From Erythrobacter sp. (GTDB lineage: Bacteria > Pseudomonadota > Alphaproteobacteria > Sphingomonadales > Sphingomonadaceae), in the NCBI GenBank assembly GCA_013822125.1, contig PNJY01000013.1, positions 1 to 32,237 on the forward strand: 32,237 nucleotides of DNA, written 5' to 3'. Under the pieces are notes generated by a model. The model worked only from the letters and a program-made list of their open reading frames with translations, was not told the origin of the DNA and made no database searches. A program made the translations under genes and the position numbers. Numbering within the stretch: the first letter of the stretch is position 1; the number at the start of each line of letters is the position of its first letter. Shown piece after piece: positions 15,385 through 23,436 of the stretch.

Positions 15385-15902
15385 CTCGTCAGGCCGATCC
15401 GCACAAGCTGGCGCGAGAGCTGCTGGGCCGCGAGTTCGATGATCTGGAACAGGATGAACAGCGCGTGCTCAGGCGCGTTGCGTCGGGAACCGTCACCGGG
15501 CGCGATGCCGATGAACTGGCGCAGGCGCACGCGACTTGGGGTGACCGGCTGGCCGATCGTGTCGCTGCGGTTGGGGGGAGCTGGGGCTTTATCTGTGCGT
15601 TCGGCGCGGTGCTGTTAGGGTGGATGCTGATCAATAGCCGGGCGCTTGAACGGCTCGGCTTTCACCCCTTCGACGAATTCCCCTATATCTTTCTCAACCT
15701 GATGCTTTCGACGCTGGCCGCGGTGCAGGCGCCGATCATCCTGATGAGCCAGAACCGGCAGGCGAAGAAAGACCGCATCACCGCGCGGCACGATTACGAG
15801 GTCAATCTGCGGATGCTGCTTGAAATCTTGCGCCTGTCGCGCCGACTTGACCGGATGACGGCCGAATTGACCGATAGTCAGCGCAGCAAGCCGGAAGAAT
15901 AG
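15381..15902 (+). CDS. DUF1003 family inner-membrane protein
   Basis: This 173-residue protein matches the DUF1003 family. A soluble N-terminus (~60 residues) leads into two membrane helices (GSWGFICAFGAVLLGWMLIN and FIFLNLMLSTLAAVQAPIIL-like, residues ~57-76 and ~94-115). These are joined by the conserved FHPFDEFPYIFLNL link and followed by SQNRQAKKDR and a charged helical tail. Its function is unknown; the family is widespread next to varied genes. It overlaps lysK by 4 bp, so it depends on lysK transcription. It converges on the dioxygenase gene with only 7 bp between stops. Confidence 0.88.
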   Translation: MTRQADPHKLARELLGREFDDLEQDEQRVLRRVASGTVTGRDADELAQAHATWGDRLADRVAAVGGSWGFICAFGAVLLGWMLINSRALERLGFHPFDEFPYIFLNLMLSTLAAVQAPIILMSQNRQAKKDRITARHDYEVNLRMLLEILRLSRRLDRMTAELTDSQRSKPEE

Positions 15903-15909
15903 CACTCTC

Positions 15910-16578
15910 TTACCGCCACTCGCGCGTACGATACCATTTGGTGATGACGTATTTCGCGCCGCGCACCACCGGCGTTCCGGCATGCATCGTCCCCTCGTTG
16001 GGTGTGCCATCGGGCAAGGCGTTGTTCCACACCATCAGCACGCCGGGCTTCGGCTCGATCATTATTCCGACATTGGTGAAATGGGTTTCGCCGCCTTCCT
16101 CCACCTGGTTGAGGAAGGCCATCGCGGTCCAGCTGCGCTGCCCGCCGCGCTTGCGCTCGAGCTGCCAGTATTTCTCGGTCGTATAGAACCAGTCATTGTG
16201 CGGCTTGAACTGTTGGCCGGGGAGATAACGCTGTCCCTGGATCGGCTCGCCGCACATCGGGTTGATGCCCAGCAGGTCGTCGATCCGGCGTGAAATCCCC
16301 ATGACGAATGGGTCGTATCGATCGAGATCGCCGGAATAGGAAGTGCGGAAACCGCTGGCATATTCCTGTTCGTGCAGCGTGCTGGGTTTGGCCACCTGGT
16401 CGATCATCAGGCACAGCCGCGTGCATTCGGCAGCGCTCAGGAAATCGCCGAACGCGAAGATTTCCGCAACATCGGTGTCGATCCTGTAAGCCTGCGGATC
16501 GGCCAGCAACCGCTGACGGACCGAAGCGCCAAGGCGCCGCAGCGCGTCCTGATCAGGTATGAGGGCGGCTTTGGCCAT
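15910..16578 (-). CDS. Prolyl 4-hydroxylase-like 2-oxoglutarate/Fe(II) dioxygenase
   Basis: This 222-residue protein carries a P4Hc-type double-stranded beta-helix domain. The iron ligands are H127 and D129 in KPHNDWF and H199 in TMHAG, and the 2-oxoglutarate-binding lysine is K209 in GAKYVITKW. Other family marks are RYLPGQQF, TAMAFLNQVEEGGETHF and KPGVLMVWNN. Such enzymes hydroxylate proline or other residues in proteins or small molecules; the substrate is not evident. There is no signal peptide, so it is cytoplasmic. Two in-frame starts are possible, 16593 and 16578; neither has a strong ribosome site, and I chose MAKAALIPDQ at 16578. It is divergent from cytochrome b561. Confidence 0.88.
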   Translation of the reverse strand: MAKAALIPDQDALRRLGASVRQRLLADPQAYRIDTDVAEIFAFGDFLSAAECTRLCLMIDQVAKPSTLHEQEYASGFRTSYSGDLDRYDPFVMGISRRIDDLLGINPMCGEPIQGQRYLPGQQFKPHNDWFYTTEKYWQLERKRGGQRSWTAMAFLNQVEEGGETHFTNVGIMIEPKPGVLMVWNNALPDGTPNEGTMHAGTPVVRGAKYVITKWYRTREWR

Positions 16579-16702
16579 GACGCACGAGCCCATAACAAGC
16601 GTGCGGCAAGTGAGGCAAGGCCCGGCGTAGCGTTACCTTTCGATACTTGCCCGCGCGACGCTCGCTGTTAGAAACGCACGGACAATCCTGAAGGAGAATG
16701 CA

Positions 16703-17251
16703 ATGTCCGATGCTACGCAGGCCCGATATTCGCTGGGCGCCATCATCCTGCATTGGCTGATTGCCATTGCGGTGATCGTCAACTGGCGCATTGCCGAAGC
16801 TGCCGAGCACGGCACCGATGCCGAGAAGATGGCGATCATGGCCAATCACAAGGCGTTGGGCATCATCATCCTGACACTCTCGGTGCTGCGGCTGGGCTGG
16901 CGTTTTACGCACAAGGCACCGCCGCTGGCCGAAAGCCTGGCCGGGTGGGAAAAGCTGCTGGCCCGCGTCACCCATGTGATATTCTATGTCCTGCTGATCG
17001 GTTTGCCCATCGGCGGATGGCTGGGTGTTTCCTACTACGGCAATGCAGTCGATATTTTCGGCCTCTTTTCGGTGCCGGCCCTGCCGGTTGGCGTCAATCG
17101 CGAAGCGGGTGAAGCGGTGCTCGACCTGCACCACGAAGGTGCGGAAATCCTGCTGCTGTTGATCGCGCTGCACATACTGGGCGCGCTCAAGCACAGCTTC
17201 TACGACAAGGTTCCCAGCCTTTCGCGGATGTGGGTTTCGCGCAGGAGCTGA
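16703..17251 (+). CDS. Cytochrome b561 (CybB family)
   Basis: This 182-residue four-helix membrane protein matches the bacterial di-heme cytochrome b561 family, which passes electrons in the inner membrane (in E. coli CybB, superoxide to ubiquinone). Candidate heme ligands are H17 (ILHWLIA), H49 (ANHKALG), H143 (LHHEGAE) and H157 (ALHILGALKH); the spacings of 32 and 14 residues equal those of E. coli CybB. Another histidine (H91, VTHVIFY) is also conserved in the family. AAGGAG lies 7 nt before the ATG. A strong hairpin follows the gene at 17268-17294. Confidence 0.92.
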   Translation: MSDATQARYSLGAIILHWLIAIAVIVNWRIAEAAEHGTDAEKMAIMANHKALGIIILTLSVLRLGWRFTHKAPPLAESLAGWEKLLARVTHVIFYVLLIGLPIGGWLGVSYYGNAVDIFGLFSVPALPVGVNREAGEAVLDLHHEGAEILLLLIALHILGALKHSFYDKVPSLSRMWVSRRS

Positions 17252-17267
17252 TCCGGCGGAACCAAAA

Positions 17268-17294
17268 CCCCCACCGGATTGGGGCCGGTGGGGG
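17268..17294 (-). terminator. Strong intrinsic terminator
   Basis: CCCCCACCGG (17268-17277) and CCGGTGGGGG (17285-17294) form a perfect 10-bp stem with a 7-nt loop. On the minus strand the stem is followed by TTTT (17267-17264), so it best serves the rcnB-like gene. It may also slow transcription from cytochrome b561. Confidence 0.75.
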
Positions 17295-17362
17295 CGGGAT
17301 GTGCGACTGGCCGAGGGTAAGTGCCAGTCGCCGCTTGAGGGCCGTTTTACCAGGTCATGCGC

Positions 17363-18256
17363 TCACCAGAAGAACTCGTGGATCACGTCAACCACCTCGC
17401 CGGTGTAGATGTTCACCAGCAGGACATCGTCGTAATAGCGCACCCAGCGGTACGGACCGTAAACCTGGGGTAGGCGATAATACGAGGGGTTGCCGATCCA
17501 GAAACGCGTGCCGAAGAACAGGCTGTCGAGATAAAAGCCGATGCTGAGCCTGCGGTAATTGTGATGGCGATAGGGCGAGTAATAGGGCCCAAGATGGTAG
17601 ATGTGCCGGTGCGAGCGGCGGTAATCGTACCAGTTGTGGCGGTTGTGCTTGCGCCACTCGTGTCGGTCCCAGCGCTTGTAATCGCGTCCTTCGCGATAGT
17701 CGATGCGGCGGTCGCGATAGGAATCGCGCCGGTCTTCGCGTCGATCGTTGCGCCAGTCGTCGCGCCGGTCGTCGCGGCGCTCGCCAAAGCGGCCGTCGGT
17801 GCGGTCGCCGAAGCGATCGTTGCGCCGTCCGTCGCGCCCTCCGTCGCGGTCGTCGGAACGATAGGTCCGGTTGCGGTCGCCGTCGCTGTAGGACCGGTTG
17901 CGCTCGCGATCTCCCTGATAGGCGACCTGCCGTTCGCGCGCATCGCTGCGGTTCCATTCGCGGGTCGAGCGCGTCTGCGCCACTTCGGCGCGGCGGTCGC
18001 CCCGGTTCCATTCGCGGGTCGAGCGCGTCTGCGCCACTTCGGCGCGGCGCTCGCCCTGGTTTTCACCGCGTTGCGCCTGGCGCTCGGGACGATTTTGGCG
18101 TCCCTGTTGGCGCTGGTCACGGTCGGATGAAGACTGCTCGCCGCGGTCGTTCCTCTGGCGTTCCTGCGCACCGGCAGCTGTGGGCATTGCCGCGACTACT
18201 GTGGCGGCCGCAAGGGCACTGAACGCGCTGCCTTTCAAGAATCGGGTGATCTGCAT
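17363..18256 (-). CDS. RcnB-like periplasmic protein with Arg/Asp-rich repeat region
   Basis: This 297-residue protein has a signal peptide (MQITRFLKGSAFSALAAAT..., cleavage after AGA near residue 27). Next comes a long, highly charged Arg/Asp/Gln-rich low-complexity region (~28-195). The C-terminus (~200-297) resembles RcnB (PF11776, a periplasmic nickel/cobalt homeostasis protein): WRKHNRHNWYDYR at its start, RLPQVYGPYRWVRYYDDVLLVN in the middle, and TGEVVDVIHEFFW at the end. E. coli RcnB is only about 112 residues, so the charged extension is unusual. It contains an exact 18-residue tandem duplication (see the repeat entry). AGGAG is 6 nt before the ATG at 18256; the frame upstream to 18538 has no family resemblance. 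Confidence 0.8.
   Translation of the reverse strand: MQITRFLKGSAFSALAAATVVAAMPTAAGAQERQRNDRGEQSSSDRDQRQQGRQNRPERQAQRGENQGERRAEVAQTRSTREWNRGDRRAEVAQTRSTREWNRSDARERQVAYQGDRERNRSYSDGDRNRTYRSDDRDGGRDGRRNDRFGDRTDGRFGERRDDRRDDWRNDRREDRRDSYRDRRIDYREGRDYKRWDRHEWRKHNRHNWYDYRRSHRHIYHLGPYYSPYRHHNYRRLSIGFYLDSLFFGTRFWIGNPSYYRLPQVYGPYRWVRYYDDVLLVNIYTGEVVDVIHEFFW
17951..18049. repeat. Tandem 54-bp repeat inside the rcnB-like gene
   Basis: Bases 17951-17995 recur identically at 18005-18049, a period of 54 bp, encoding two copies of an 18-residue unit (RRAEVAQTRSTREWNR plus two). Identity extends over 45 bp at the DNA level, so the duplication is recent or kept by recombination. Confidence 0.9.
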
Positions 18257-18596
18257 GTTGGGCTCCTGAAGATGCCGCTCTACCACCTGCGGCTCCGGGT
18301 GATGGGCAAGGAATATGCCCCTGTCACTGACTTCAATCTGAACCGGGTGCGTAGCCTTTCGTTCATGTTGGGGGAGTCGAACCGGAACGGGATGGCTCGC
18401 TGCCTCGTATGCCTGGCGAACCTGGAACACCTGGAACACAGTCCTGAAAAAGAAAAACCGCCGCAGCATGATCGGGCCTGCGCCGCGAGGAAATGCGCGG
18501 GAATTGAGGGGAGCCAAGGCCCGGTTTGCGTCGGTCATGCGCCCGATTTAACGGGCGGCTGCGGAGTAGGAAAATTGGCCGGCCGTTACCCCATAT
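18257..18596. other. Intergenic region between rcnB-like gene and higBA
   Basis: This 340-bp stretch holds the promoter of the rcnB-like gene on the minus strand; a good ribosome site lies just ahead of that gene. I see no convincing -35/-10 pair. Short direct repeats (CCTGGAACA twice, near 18419-18437) are present. Open frames cross it on both strands, but they have no recognisable content. Confidence 0.35.
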
Positions 18597-18641
18597 TGTC
18601 ATGCCATACTTGACAGACCGCGTGTCATGCGATACATGACA
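18597..18641 (+). promoter_or_regulatory. higBA promoter with two tandem operators
   Basis: Two 19-bp palindromes lie 26 bp apart centre to centre: TGTCATGccataCTTGACA (18597-18615, one mismatch) and TGTCATGcgataCATGACA (18623-18641, perfect arms). A consensus -35, TTGACA (18610-18615), is followed after 17 nt by TACATG (18633-18638). The operators cover both promoter hexamers, as expected for autoregulation by the HigA antitoxin or HigBA complex. The predicted start at about 18645 is next to the ATG (18646). Confidence 0.75.
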
Positions 18642-18645
18642 GGCA

Positions 18646-18927
18646 ATGGAAATCGAGAGCATCCGGCACAAGGCTCTGCGGCGATTTGTCGAGACCGGCA
18701 GGCCCAAGGGTGTGATCGAGCCGCTGCGCCTCGCTGACATGCTAGGCTTGCTTCGTTTTGCGGTGAGTTTTGATGAACTGGGCGCGCCACCAAACTTCGG
18801 CTTCCATGCACTGACTGGGGACCGGAAGGGCTCTTATGCCATGACGGTCACGAAGAACTGGCGGCTGACATTCACCAAGGTCGACGAACACACCGTCGCC
18901 GACCTCGATCTGGAGGATTATCACTGA
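18646..18927 (+). CDS. higB: Type II toxin, RelE/HigB family
   Basis: This 93-residue protein matches the HigB branch of RelE-like mRNA interferases, which cut mRNA on the ribosome. Visible features are an N-terminal MEIESIRHKALRRFVETG helix, a KGSYAMTVTKNWRLTFTK beta-core (the family pattern G-x-Y-s-i-x-V-n-x-n-w-R-l-x-F), and a C-terminal VADLDLEDYH. The order toxin-then-antitoxin with the stop and start fused as TGATG (1-nt overlap) is typical of higBA. There is no proper ribosome site, and the predicted transcript start is 1 nt before the ATG, so translation is probably leaderless. Confidence 0.92.
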   Translation: MEIESIRHKALRRFVETGRPKGVIEPLRLADMLGLLRFAVSFDELGAPPNFGFHALTGDRKGSYAMTVTKNWRLTFTKVDEHTVADLDLEDYH

Positions 18928-19226
18928 TGAGTATCGAATTGCACCCCTCGATCCGCGTCCATCCGGGGCCGTGGATGCAGCGGACTTATCTGGATCACTA
19001 CGGCATTTCGGTCACCGAGGTGGCGAAGCATCTGGGCGTGAGCCGCCAGAATATGAGCGCGCTGCTCAACGGACGCGCGGCGATGAGCGCGATGATGGCG
19101 CTGCGCTTCGAAAAGGCCTTCGGAATCAGCGCGCAGACGTTGCTGGCGATGCAGGTCGGGTATGACCTCGCGCAGGTGCAACTGCGCGGGAAGGAGCCGA
19201 ACGTGAAGCGGATGGAGGTGGTCTAG
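18927..19226 (+). CDS. higA: Antitoxin HigA, XRE-type helix-turn-helix
   Basis: This 99-residue protein is the cognate antitoxin and repressor. It has an XRE-like helix-turn-helix (residues ~27-80: GISVTEVAKHLGVSRQNMSALLNGR, then AMSAMMALRFEKAFG) and the typical HigA start with HPxxxxHPGxWMQ. It should neutralise HigB and bind the two palindromes at 18597-18641. A GGAGG ribosome site about 11 nt upstream lies within the end of higB, so unlike the toxin it is translated with its own Shine-Dalgarno. Confidence 0.93.
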   Translation: MSIELHPSIRVHPGPWMQRTYLDHYGISVTEVAKHLGVSRQNMSALLNGRAAMSAMMALRFEKAFGISAQTLLAMQVGYDLAQVQLRGKEPNVKRMEVV

Positions 19227-19289
19227 CTGAGTATGGTGTCCTCGGAATTCTCCCTGTTGTGTACCGGGATTTCCTCCGTTGCGGGTCTA

Positions 19290-20144
19290 TTAGACGAAAC
19301 CCTGACTGCGATCGAAATCGTCTTGGTAGGGCGCGGTCAATCTTGTGAACGTATTTGCGATCTCGATCGGTTCTCGCAATTTTATACCATCGACGTTTAG
19401 CTTCTCGAGACTAAGAACTATACAAAACGCGGTCATTTGAAGCGCATCTGACATTTGACTACAGTAATGCGTGTTTTCTAAAGGCACTAAGTCATCTTTA
19501 CGGATCATCCTGTCCCAAAGTAGATCGTGGTATTTTGCTGATACGTGCAGGACTTCGCTCTGTAACCCGTACCTGTGGAGCATTGAATCCAGCCCAATGA
19601 TTGGCTTTACGGTTTCAGATTCATCTTGCAACTTGCGGACGAGTTCAGGCAGGGACCAGTGATGATCAAGACTTCTTCGCCGTTGCTTATTCGCCGTCGG
19701 CTCAACTGAAAAGTTGTCTGGGTCCTGTAAGGCTTCGAAAATTGGATGATCTGTGCTGCCTTGGGGAATGATCTTCTGGGCCATAGCTGCCCGTAGTGCG
19801 GCTTTTCGATCTGACGAGGCCTGCAGTTCCACCCAAAATTCATTGAGGAGCTGATCCACGTTCTTGCGGCGCGCGAAGGTGGCGCATTTAACCGCCGCCT
19901 CATTGAGCGACCGAAGGACAATCTCTGATTCCCAGTAAGAGCCTGCCTGCAAAAGCATGAACGCGGCACGAGCACGCGAGTGCATCGCGCGAATGAAAAA
20001 TCTGAGCGTTTGGTTCAAATTGGGCGGGAACTCGGCGTCAGTTACCGGCCAATTGGAATCGACGAAGTGGTTTAGGTCCGCAAAAGCCTTGATGAACGGG
20101 CCATACAAAGGCTCAAGCCTTTCAAATACAGCCTCATTCTCCAA
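19290..20144 (-). CDS. DUF5677-like protein of unknown function
   Basis: This 284-residue, mostly helical protein resembles the DUF5677 family. The supporting parts are a helix with GSYWESEIVLRSLNEAAVKCATFAR (residues ~67-91) and a later RYGLQSEVLHVSAKYHD block, matching the family's Y-x-x-x-S-x-x-x-H pattern. There is no signal peptide or membrane helix, and no known function. The start must be the TTG at 20144 or something later, because the ettA stop (TGA, 20150-20148) lies in the same frame with just one codon (TAC) between. By hand count, 19381-19560 is 42% G+C (76 of 180), well below the neighbouring core genes, which suggests foreign origin. It lies directly downstream of ettA, so it may ride on ettA transcription. 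It converges on higBA. Confidence 0.65.
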   Translation of the reverse strand: MENEAVFERLEPLYGPFIKAFADLNHFVDSNWPVTDAEFPPNLNQTLRFFIRAMHSRARAAFMLLQAGSYWESEIVLRSLNEAAVKCATFARRKNVDQLLNEFWVELQASSDRKAALRAAMAQKIIPQGSTDHPIFEALQDPDNFSVEPTANKQRRRSLDHHWSLPELVRKLQDESETVKPIIGLDSMLHRYGLQSEVLHVSAKYHDLLWDRMIRKDDLVPLENTHYCSQMSDALQMTAFCIVLSLEKLNVDGIKLREPIEIANTFTRLTAPYQDDFDRSQGFV

Positions 20145-20147
20145 GTA

Positions 20148-21821
20148 TCACCGCGTCAGCTTCTTGTACGCCAGCCTGGTCGGCCGGTCCGCAGCGTCGC
20201 CCAAGCGGCGGCGCTTGTCTTCCTCGTATGCGGCGAAGTTGCCCTCGAACCATTCGACGTGGCTTTCGCCCTCGAACGCCAGGATATGCGTCGCAAGGCG
20301 GTCGAGGAAAAAGCGGTCATGGCTGATCACCACCGCGCAGCCGGCGAAATTCTCGATCGCGTCTTCGAGCGCACCCAGCGTTTCGACGTCGAGGTCGTTG
20401 GTCGGCTCGTCGAGCAGCAGCACGTTGCCGCCCTCTTTCAGCATCTTGGCCATGTGCACGCGGTTGCGTTCGCCGCCTGACAGCTTGCCGACATTCTTCT
20501 GCTGGTCGGCGCCCTTGAAGTTGAACGCGCCGACATAGGCCCGCGTGCTCATGTCCTGCTTGTTGACGGTCATGTAGTCGTGCCCGCCCGATATTTCCTG
20601 CCACACGTTGTGTTTGGGATCGAGGTGGTCGCGGCTCTGGTCGACATATCCCAGATGCACGGTCGAGCCGATCTCGATCGTGCCGCTATCGGGCTGTTCC
20701 TTACCGGTGATGATCTTGAACAGGGTTGATTTGCCCGCGCCGTTGGGCCCGATCACACCCACGATCCCGCCCGGGGGCAGGGTGAAGCTCAGATCCTCGA
20801 ACAGCAGCTTGTCGCCATAAGATTTCGAGATATTTTTGACCTCGATCACCTTGCCGCCCAGCCGCTCGGGCACCTGGATCACGATCTGCGCCTTGCCGAC
20901 GCTGCGGTTGTCCTGCGCGTTCTGTAACTCCTCGAACTTGCGGATACGCGCCTTGGACTTGGTCTGGCGCGCGGCAGGGGTCTGCCTGATCCATTCGAGT
21001 TCGCGTTGCAGCGCCTTCTGCTTGCCCGATTCCTCGCGGCTTTCCTGCTCCAGTCGCTTGGCCTTCTTTTCCAGATAGGTCGAGTAGTTGCCCTCGTAGG
21101 GATAGTAGCTGCCGCGATCGAGCTCGAGGATCCAACCAACGACGTGATCGAGGAAATAGCGATCGTGGGTGATCATCAGCACCGCGCCGGCATATTCCTT
21201 GAGGTGGTTTTCCAGCCATTCGACGCTTTCGGCATCGAGGTGGTTGGTAGGTTCGTCGAGCAGCAGGATCGAAGGCTTCTGGATCAAGAGGCGAGTGAGC
21301 GCGACGCGGCGTTTCTCCCCGCCCGAAAGGCTTTCCACGCCCATGTCGCCGGGCGGGCAGCGCAGCGCCTCCATCGCGATTTCGAGCTGGTTATCGAGCG
21401 TCCAGCCATCGACCGCGTCGATCTGCGCCTGCAGATCGCTCATTTCTTCGCCCAGCTTTTCGAAATCGGCATCGGGATCGGCCATTTCGGCAGAAATCGC
21501 ATTGAACCGTTCGACCAGATCGGCGGTGGCCCGCGCGCCATCCTTGACGTTTTCGAGCACGGTCTTGGTCGGATCGAGTTCGGGCTCCTGCTCGAGATAG
21601 CCAACGGTGATGTTCTCGCCCGGCCACGCCTCGCCGGTGAAATCCTTGTCGATCCCGGCCATGATCTTCATCAGCGTGGACTTGCCCGCGCCGTTGGGGC
21701 CGACGATGCCGATCTTGGCACCCTGGTAGAATTGCAGACTGATGTTGGAGAGCACCGGCTTCTGCGCGCCGGGGAAGCTCTTGGTCATGTTCTTCATGAC
21801 GTATGCGTATTGGGCGGCCAT
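20148..21821 (-). CDS. ettA: Energy-dependent translational throttle protein EttA (ABC-F)
   Basis: This 557-residue protein has two ABC domains and no membrane segments, the ABC-F layout. Both Walker A sites read GPNGAGKST, both signatures are present (ESLSGGEKRR and GKLSGGERNR), and the Walker B/switch regions are DEPTNHLDAESVEW and DEPTNDLDVETLG. The linker between the domains carries the EttA-type arm segment. In E. coli, EttA binds the ribosomal E site and gates the first peptide-bond step according to ATP/ADP. The ATG at 21821 has AAGGA 6 nt upstream and gives a length close to the E. coli protein (555). The C-terminus (RLAYKKLTR) looks like the natural family end, so the DUF5677 gene behind it is not a lost EttA domain. 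Confidence 0.95.
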   Translation of the reverse strand: MAAQYAYVMKNMTKSFPGAQKPVLSNISLQFYQGAKIGIVGPNGAGKSTLMKIMAGIDKDFTGEAWPGENITVGYLEQEPELDPTKTVLENVKDGARATADLVERFNAISAEMADPDADFEKLGEEMSDLQAQIDAVDGWTLDNQLEIAMEALRCPPGDMGVESLSGGEKRRVALTRLLIQKPSILLLDEPTNHLDAESVEWLENHLKEYAGAVLMITHDRYFLDHVVGWILELDRGSYYPYEGNYSTYLEKKAKRLEQESREESGKQKALQRELEWIRQTPAARQTKSKARIRKFEELQNAQDNRSVGKAQIVIQVPERLGGKVIEVKNISKSYGDKLLFEDLSFTLPPGGIVGVIGPNGAGKSTLFKIITGKEQPDSGTIEIGSTVHLGYVDQSRDHLDPKHNVWQEISGGHDYMTVNKQDMSTRAYVGAFNFKGADQQKNVGKLSGGERNRVHMAKMLKEGGNVLLLDEPTNDLDVETLGALEDAIENFAGCAVVISHDRFFLDRLATHILAFEGESHVEWFEGNFAAYEEDKRRRLGDAADRPTRLAYKKLTR

Positions 21822-21935
21822 CGTCGTCCTTCGTCGGAAAAATCGTGGGGTATGTGGATTGGCCGCGCAGATAGGGCGCATCGGCGCGCGGGGCAAGCTG
21901 GACTTGGCTGCAGCTAGACGATAGCAGTGCCGCGC

Positions 21936-23312
21936 ATGAGAAAATCACTTGTCGCGCTGGTCGCCCTTTCGCTCGCTTCTTCCGCTCTCGCCGCCCCACC
22001 ACCTCCGACGCTGGAGGCGCAGGCCGACCATGCGCTCGCCGAGGATCGATTGGCGTGGGATTTCGTCGAGGGGATCACCACCGAAGTCGGCCCGCGTCAG
22101 GCGGGGACCGAGGCGGACAGGCGCGGGCGCGAATGGGCGGTGGCCTGGCTCAAGCGGCATGGCTTCGCCAAGGTCGCGGATGAGCCGTTCGAAATGCAGA
22201 CCTGGGTGCCGGGCGACCTGCACCGGGCCGAAGTGCTCAGCCCGTTTGCCCAGCATTTGGTGGTTGCGCCGCTGGGCGGTAGCGCCTCAACCGGGCCGGA
22301 CGGTATCACGGCAGAGGTCGTCAAGTTCGAAACTGTCGATAACCTGCGTGCGGCGCCTGCTGGCAGCCTTGCCGGCAAGATCGCCTATATCAGTCACGCC
22401 ATGACCCCGACTCAGGATGGCAGCCAGTACGGCTTTGCCGGGCCAGCCCGGTGGGTCGGGGCCGGGATCGCGGCCAGCAAGGGTGCGCTGGCGACGGTGA
22501 TCAAATCGGTCGGGACCGACTGGCACCGAAATCCGCATACCGGCGGCACCGCCTTTCCCGAGGGCGTAGCGCCGATCCCGGCGGGCGCGCTCAGCCTGCC
22601 CGATGCGGCAAACCTCGAGCGGATGTTTGCCCGTGCTGGCGACAGGCCTGTCACCATGAAGCTGACACTGACCCCGCGCGACCTTGGCACCACCACCGGC
22701 GGAAACGTTGTGGGCGAGATCACGGGCCGCGATCCGTCGCTGCCGCCAGTGCTGCTCGCCTGCCATCTCGATAGCTGGTGGCTGGGCACCGGCGCGTTTG
22801 ACGATGGTGCGGGCTGTGCGATCGCCGCCGCCGCTGCGCTCAATGCGAACATGAGTGGCCAGCCGCTGCGAACCATCCGCGTGCTGTTTGCAGGGGCCGA
22901 GGAAACCGGCCTTTGGGGCAGCAAGGCCTATGCCGCCGCGCATGCTGGCGAGCCGATCGCGGTAGCTCTCGAAAGCGATTTCGGGGCCGACCGGATCTGG
23001 CGCTTCGACAGCAATTTCCGCGAGGACAACCCCGATCTGCACGCGAGGATCGCTCGCGCCGTCGCGCGCTTCGGCGTCTCGAACGGCACCGAAGTGGCGA
23101 CCGGCGGGGCCGATATCAACATTGCGCGCGACCAGAAGACGGCGATCATCGATCTGCAGCAGGATGGCACGCGCTATTTCGACCTGCACCACACCCCCGA
23201 CGATACGCTCGACAAGATCGATCCGGCCCAGCTGCGCCAGAATGTCGCGGTGTGGACGCAGGTGGCCGGAATCCTCGCCAACGAGCCCGGGCCGATCAAG
23301 CCGAAGGAATAG
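21936..23312 (+). CDS. Secreted M28 family zinc metallopeptidase
   Basis: This 458-residue exported peptidase has a signal peptide (MRKSLVALVALSLASSALAA) and a protease-associated-like insert (~125-240). The M28 catalytic domain has H277 and D279 in CHLDSWW, the bridging Asp in GAFDDGAG (D289/D290), the general-base pair E322/E323 in AGAEETGLWG, D348 in ESDFGA, and a final His in DLHHTPDD (418/419). Such enzymes are aminopeptidases or carboxypeptidases of the bacterial envelope. An in-frame GTG at 21927 is a possible earlier start; the ATG at 21936 gives the better signal peptide. It is divergent from ettA across about 115 bp. Confidence 0.9.
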   Translation: MRKSLVALVALSLASSALAAPPPPTLEAQADHALAEDRLAWDFVEGITTEVGPRQAGTEADRRGREWAVAWLKRHGFAKVADEPFEMQTWVPGDLHRAEVLSPFAQHLVVAPLGGSASTGPDGITAEVVKFETVDNLRAAPAGSLAGKIAYISHAMTPTQDGSQYGFAGPARWVGAGIAASKGALATVIKSVGTDWHRNPHTGGTAFPEGVAPIPAGALSLPDAANLERMFARAGDRPVTMKLTLTPRDLGTTTGGNVVGEITGRDPSLPPVLLACHLDSWWLGTGAFDDGAGCAIAAAAALNANMSGQPLRTIRVLFAGAEETGLWGSKAYAAAHAGEPIAVALESDFGADRIWRFDSNFREDNPDLHARIARAVARFGVSNGTEVATGGADINIARDQKTAIIDLQQDGTRYFDLHHTPDDTLDKIDPAQLRQNVAVWTQVAGILANEPGPIKPKE

Positions 23313-23436
23313 CGCCGCAGCGGAAAAATAACGCAACGGCTGTGGAAGCTCCGGTTGACCTTGGTGTAAATCTGCACAAGTTGCATTAAGGGGCATTCAG
23401 CCGCAATTTCAGGATCAACCATCAACAATATATGCG

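Noticed and set aside
13659-15902. Possible foreign origin of the class I lysyl-tRNA synthetase
   Set aside because: Class I LysRS is the normal form in many alphaproteobacteria, and the gene's base composition fits its neighbours.
17561-18130. 189-codon open frame opposite the rcnB-like gene, rich in Val/Ala and resembling membrane helices
   Set aside because: Its apparent hydrophobicity comes from reading Arg/Asp-rich codons backwards; the minus-strand product has a signal peptide, a ribosome site and an RcnB-like end.
18272-18613. Possible 113-residue gene in the rcnB-higB intergenic region
   Set aside because: No ribosome site, no recognisable domain, and it would run into the higBA promoter and lie across the rcnB promoter region.
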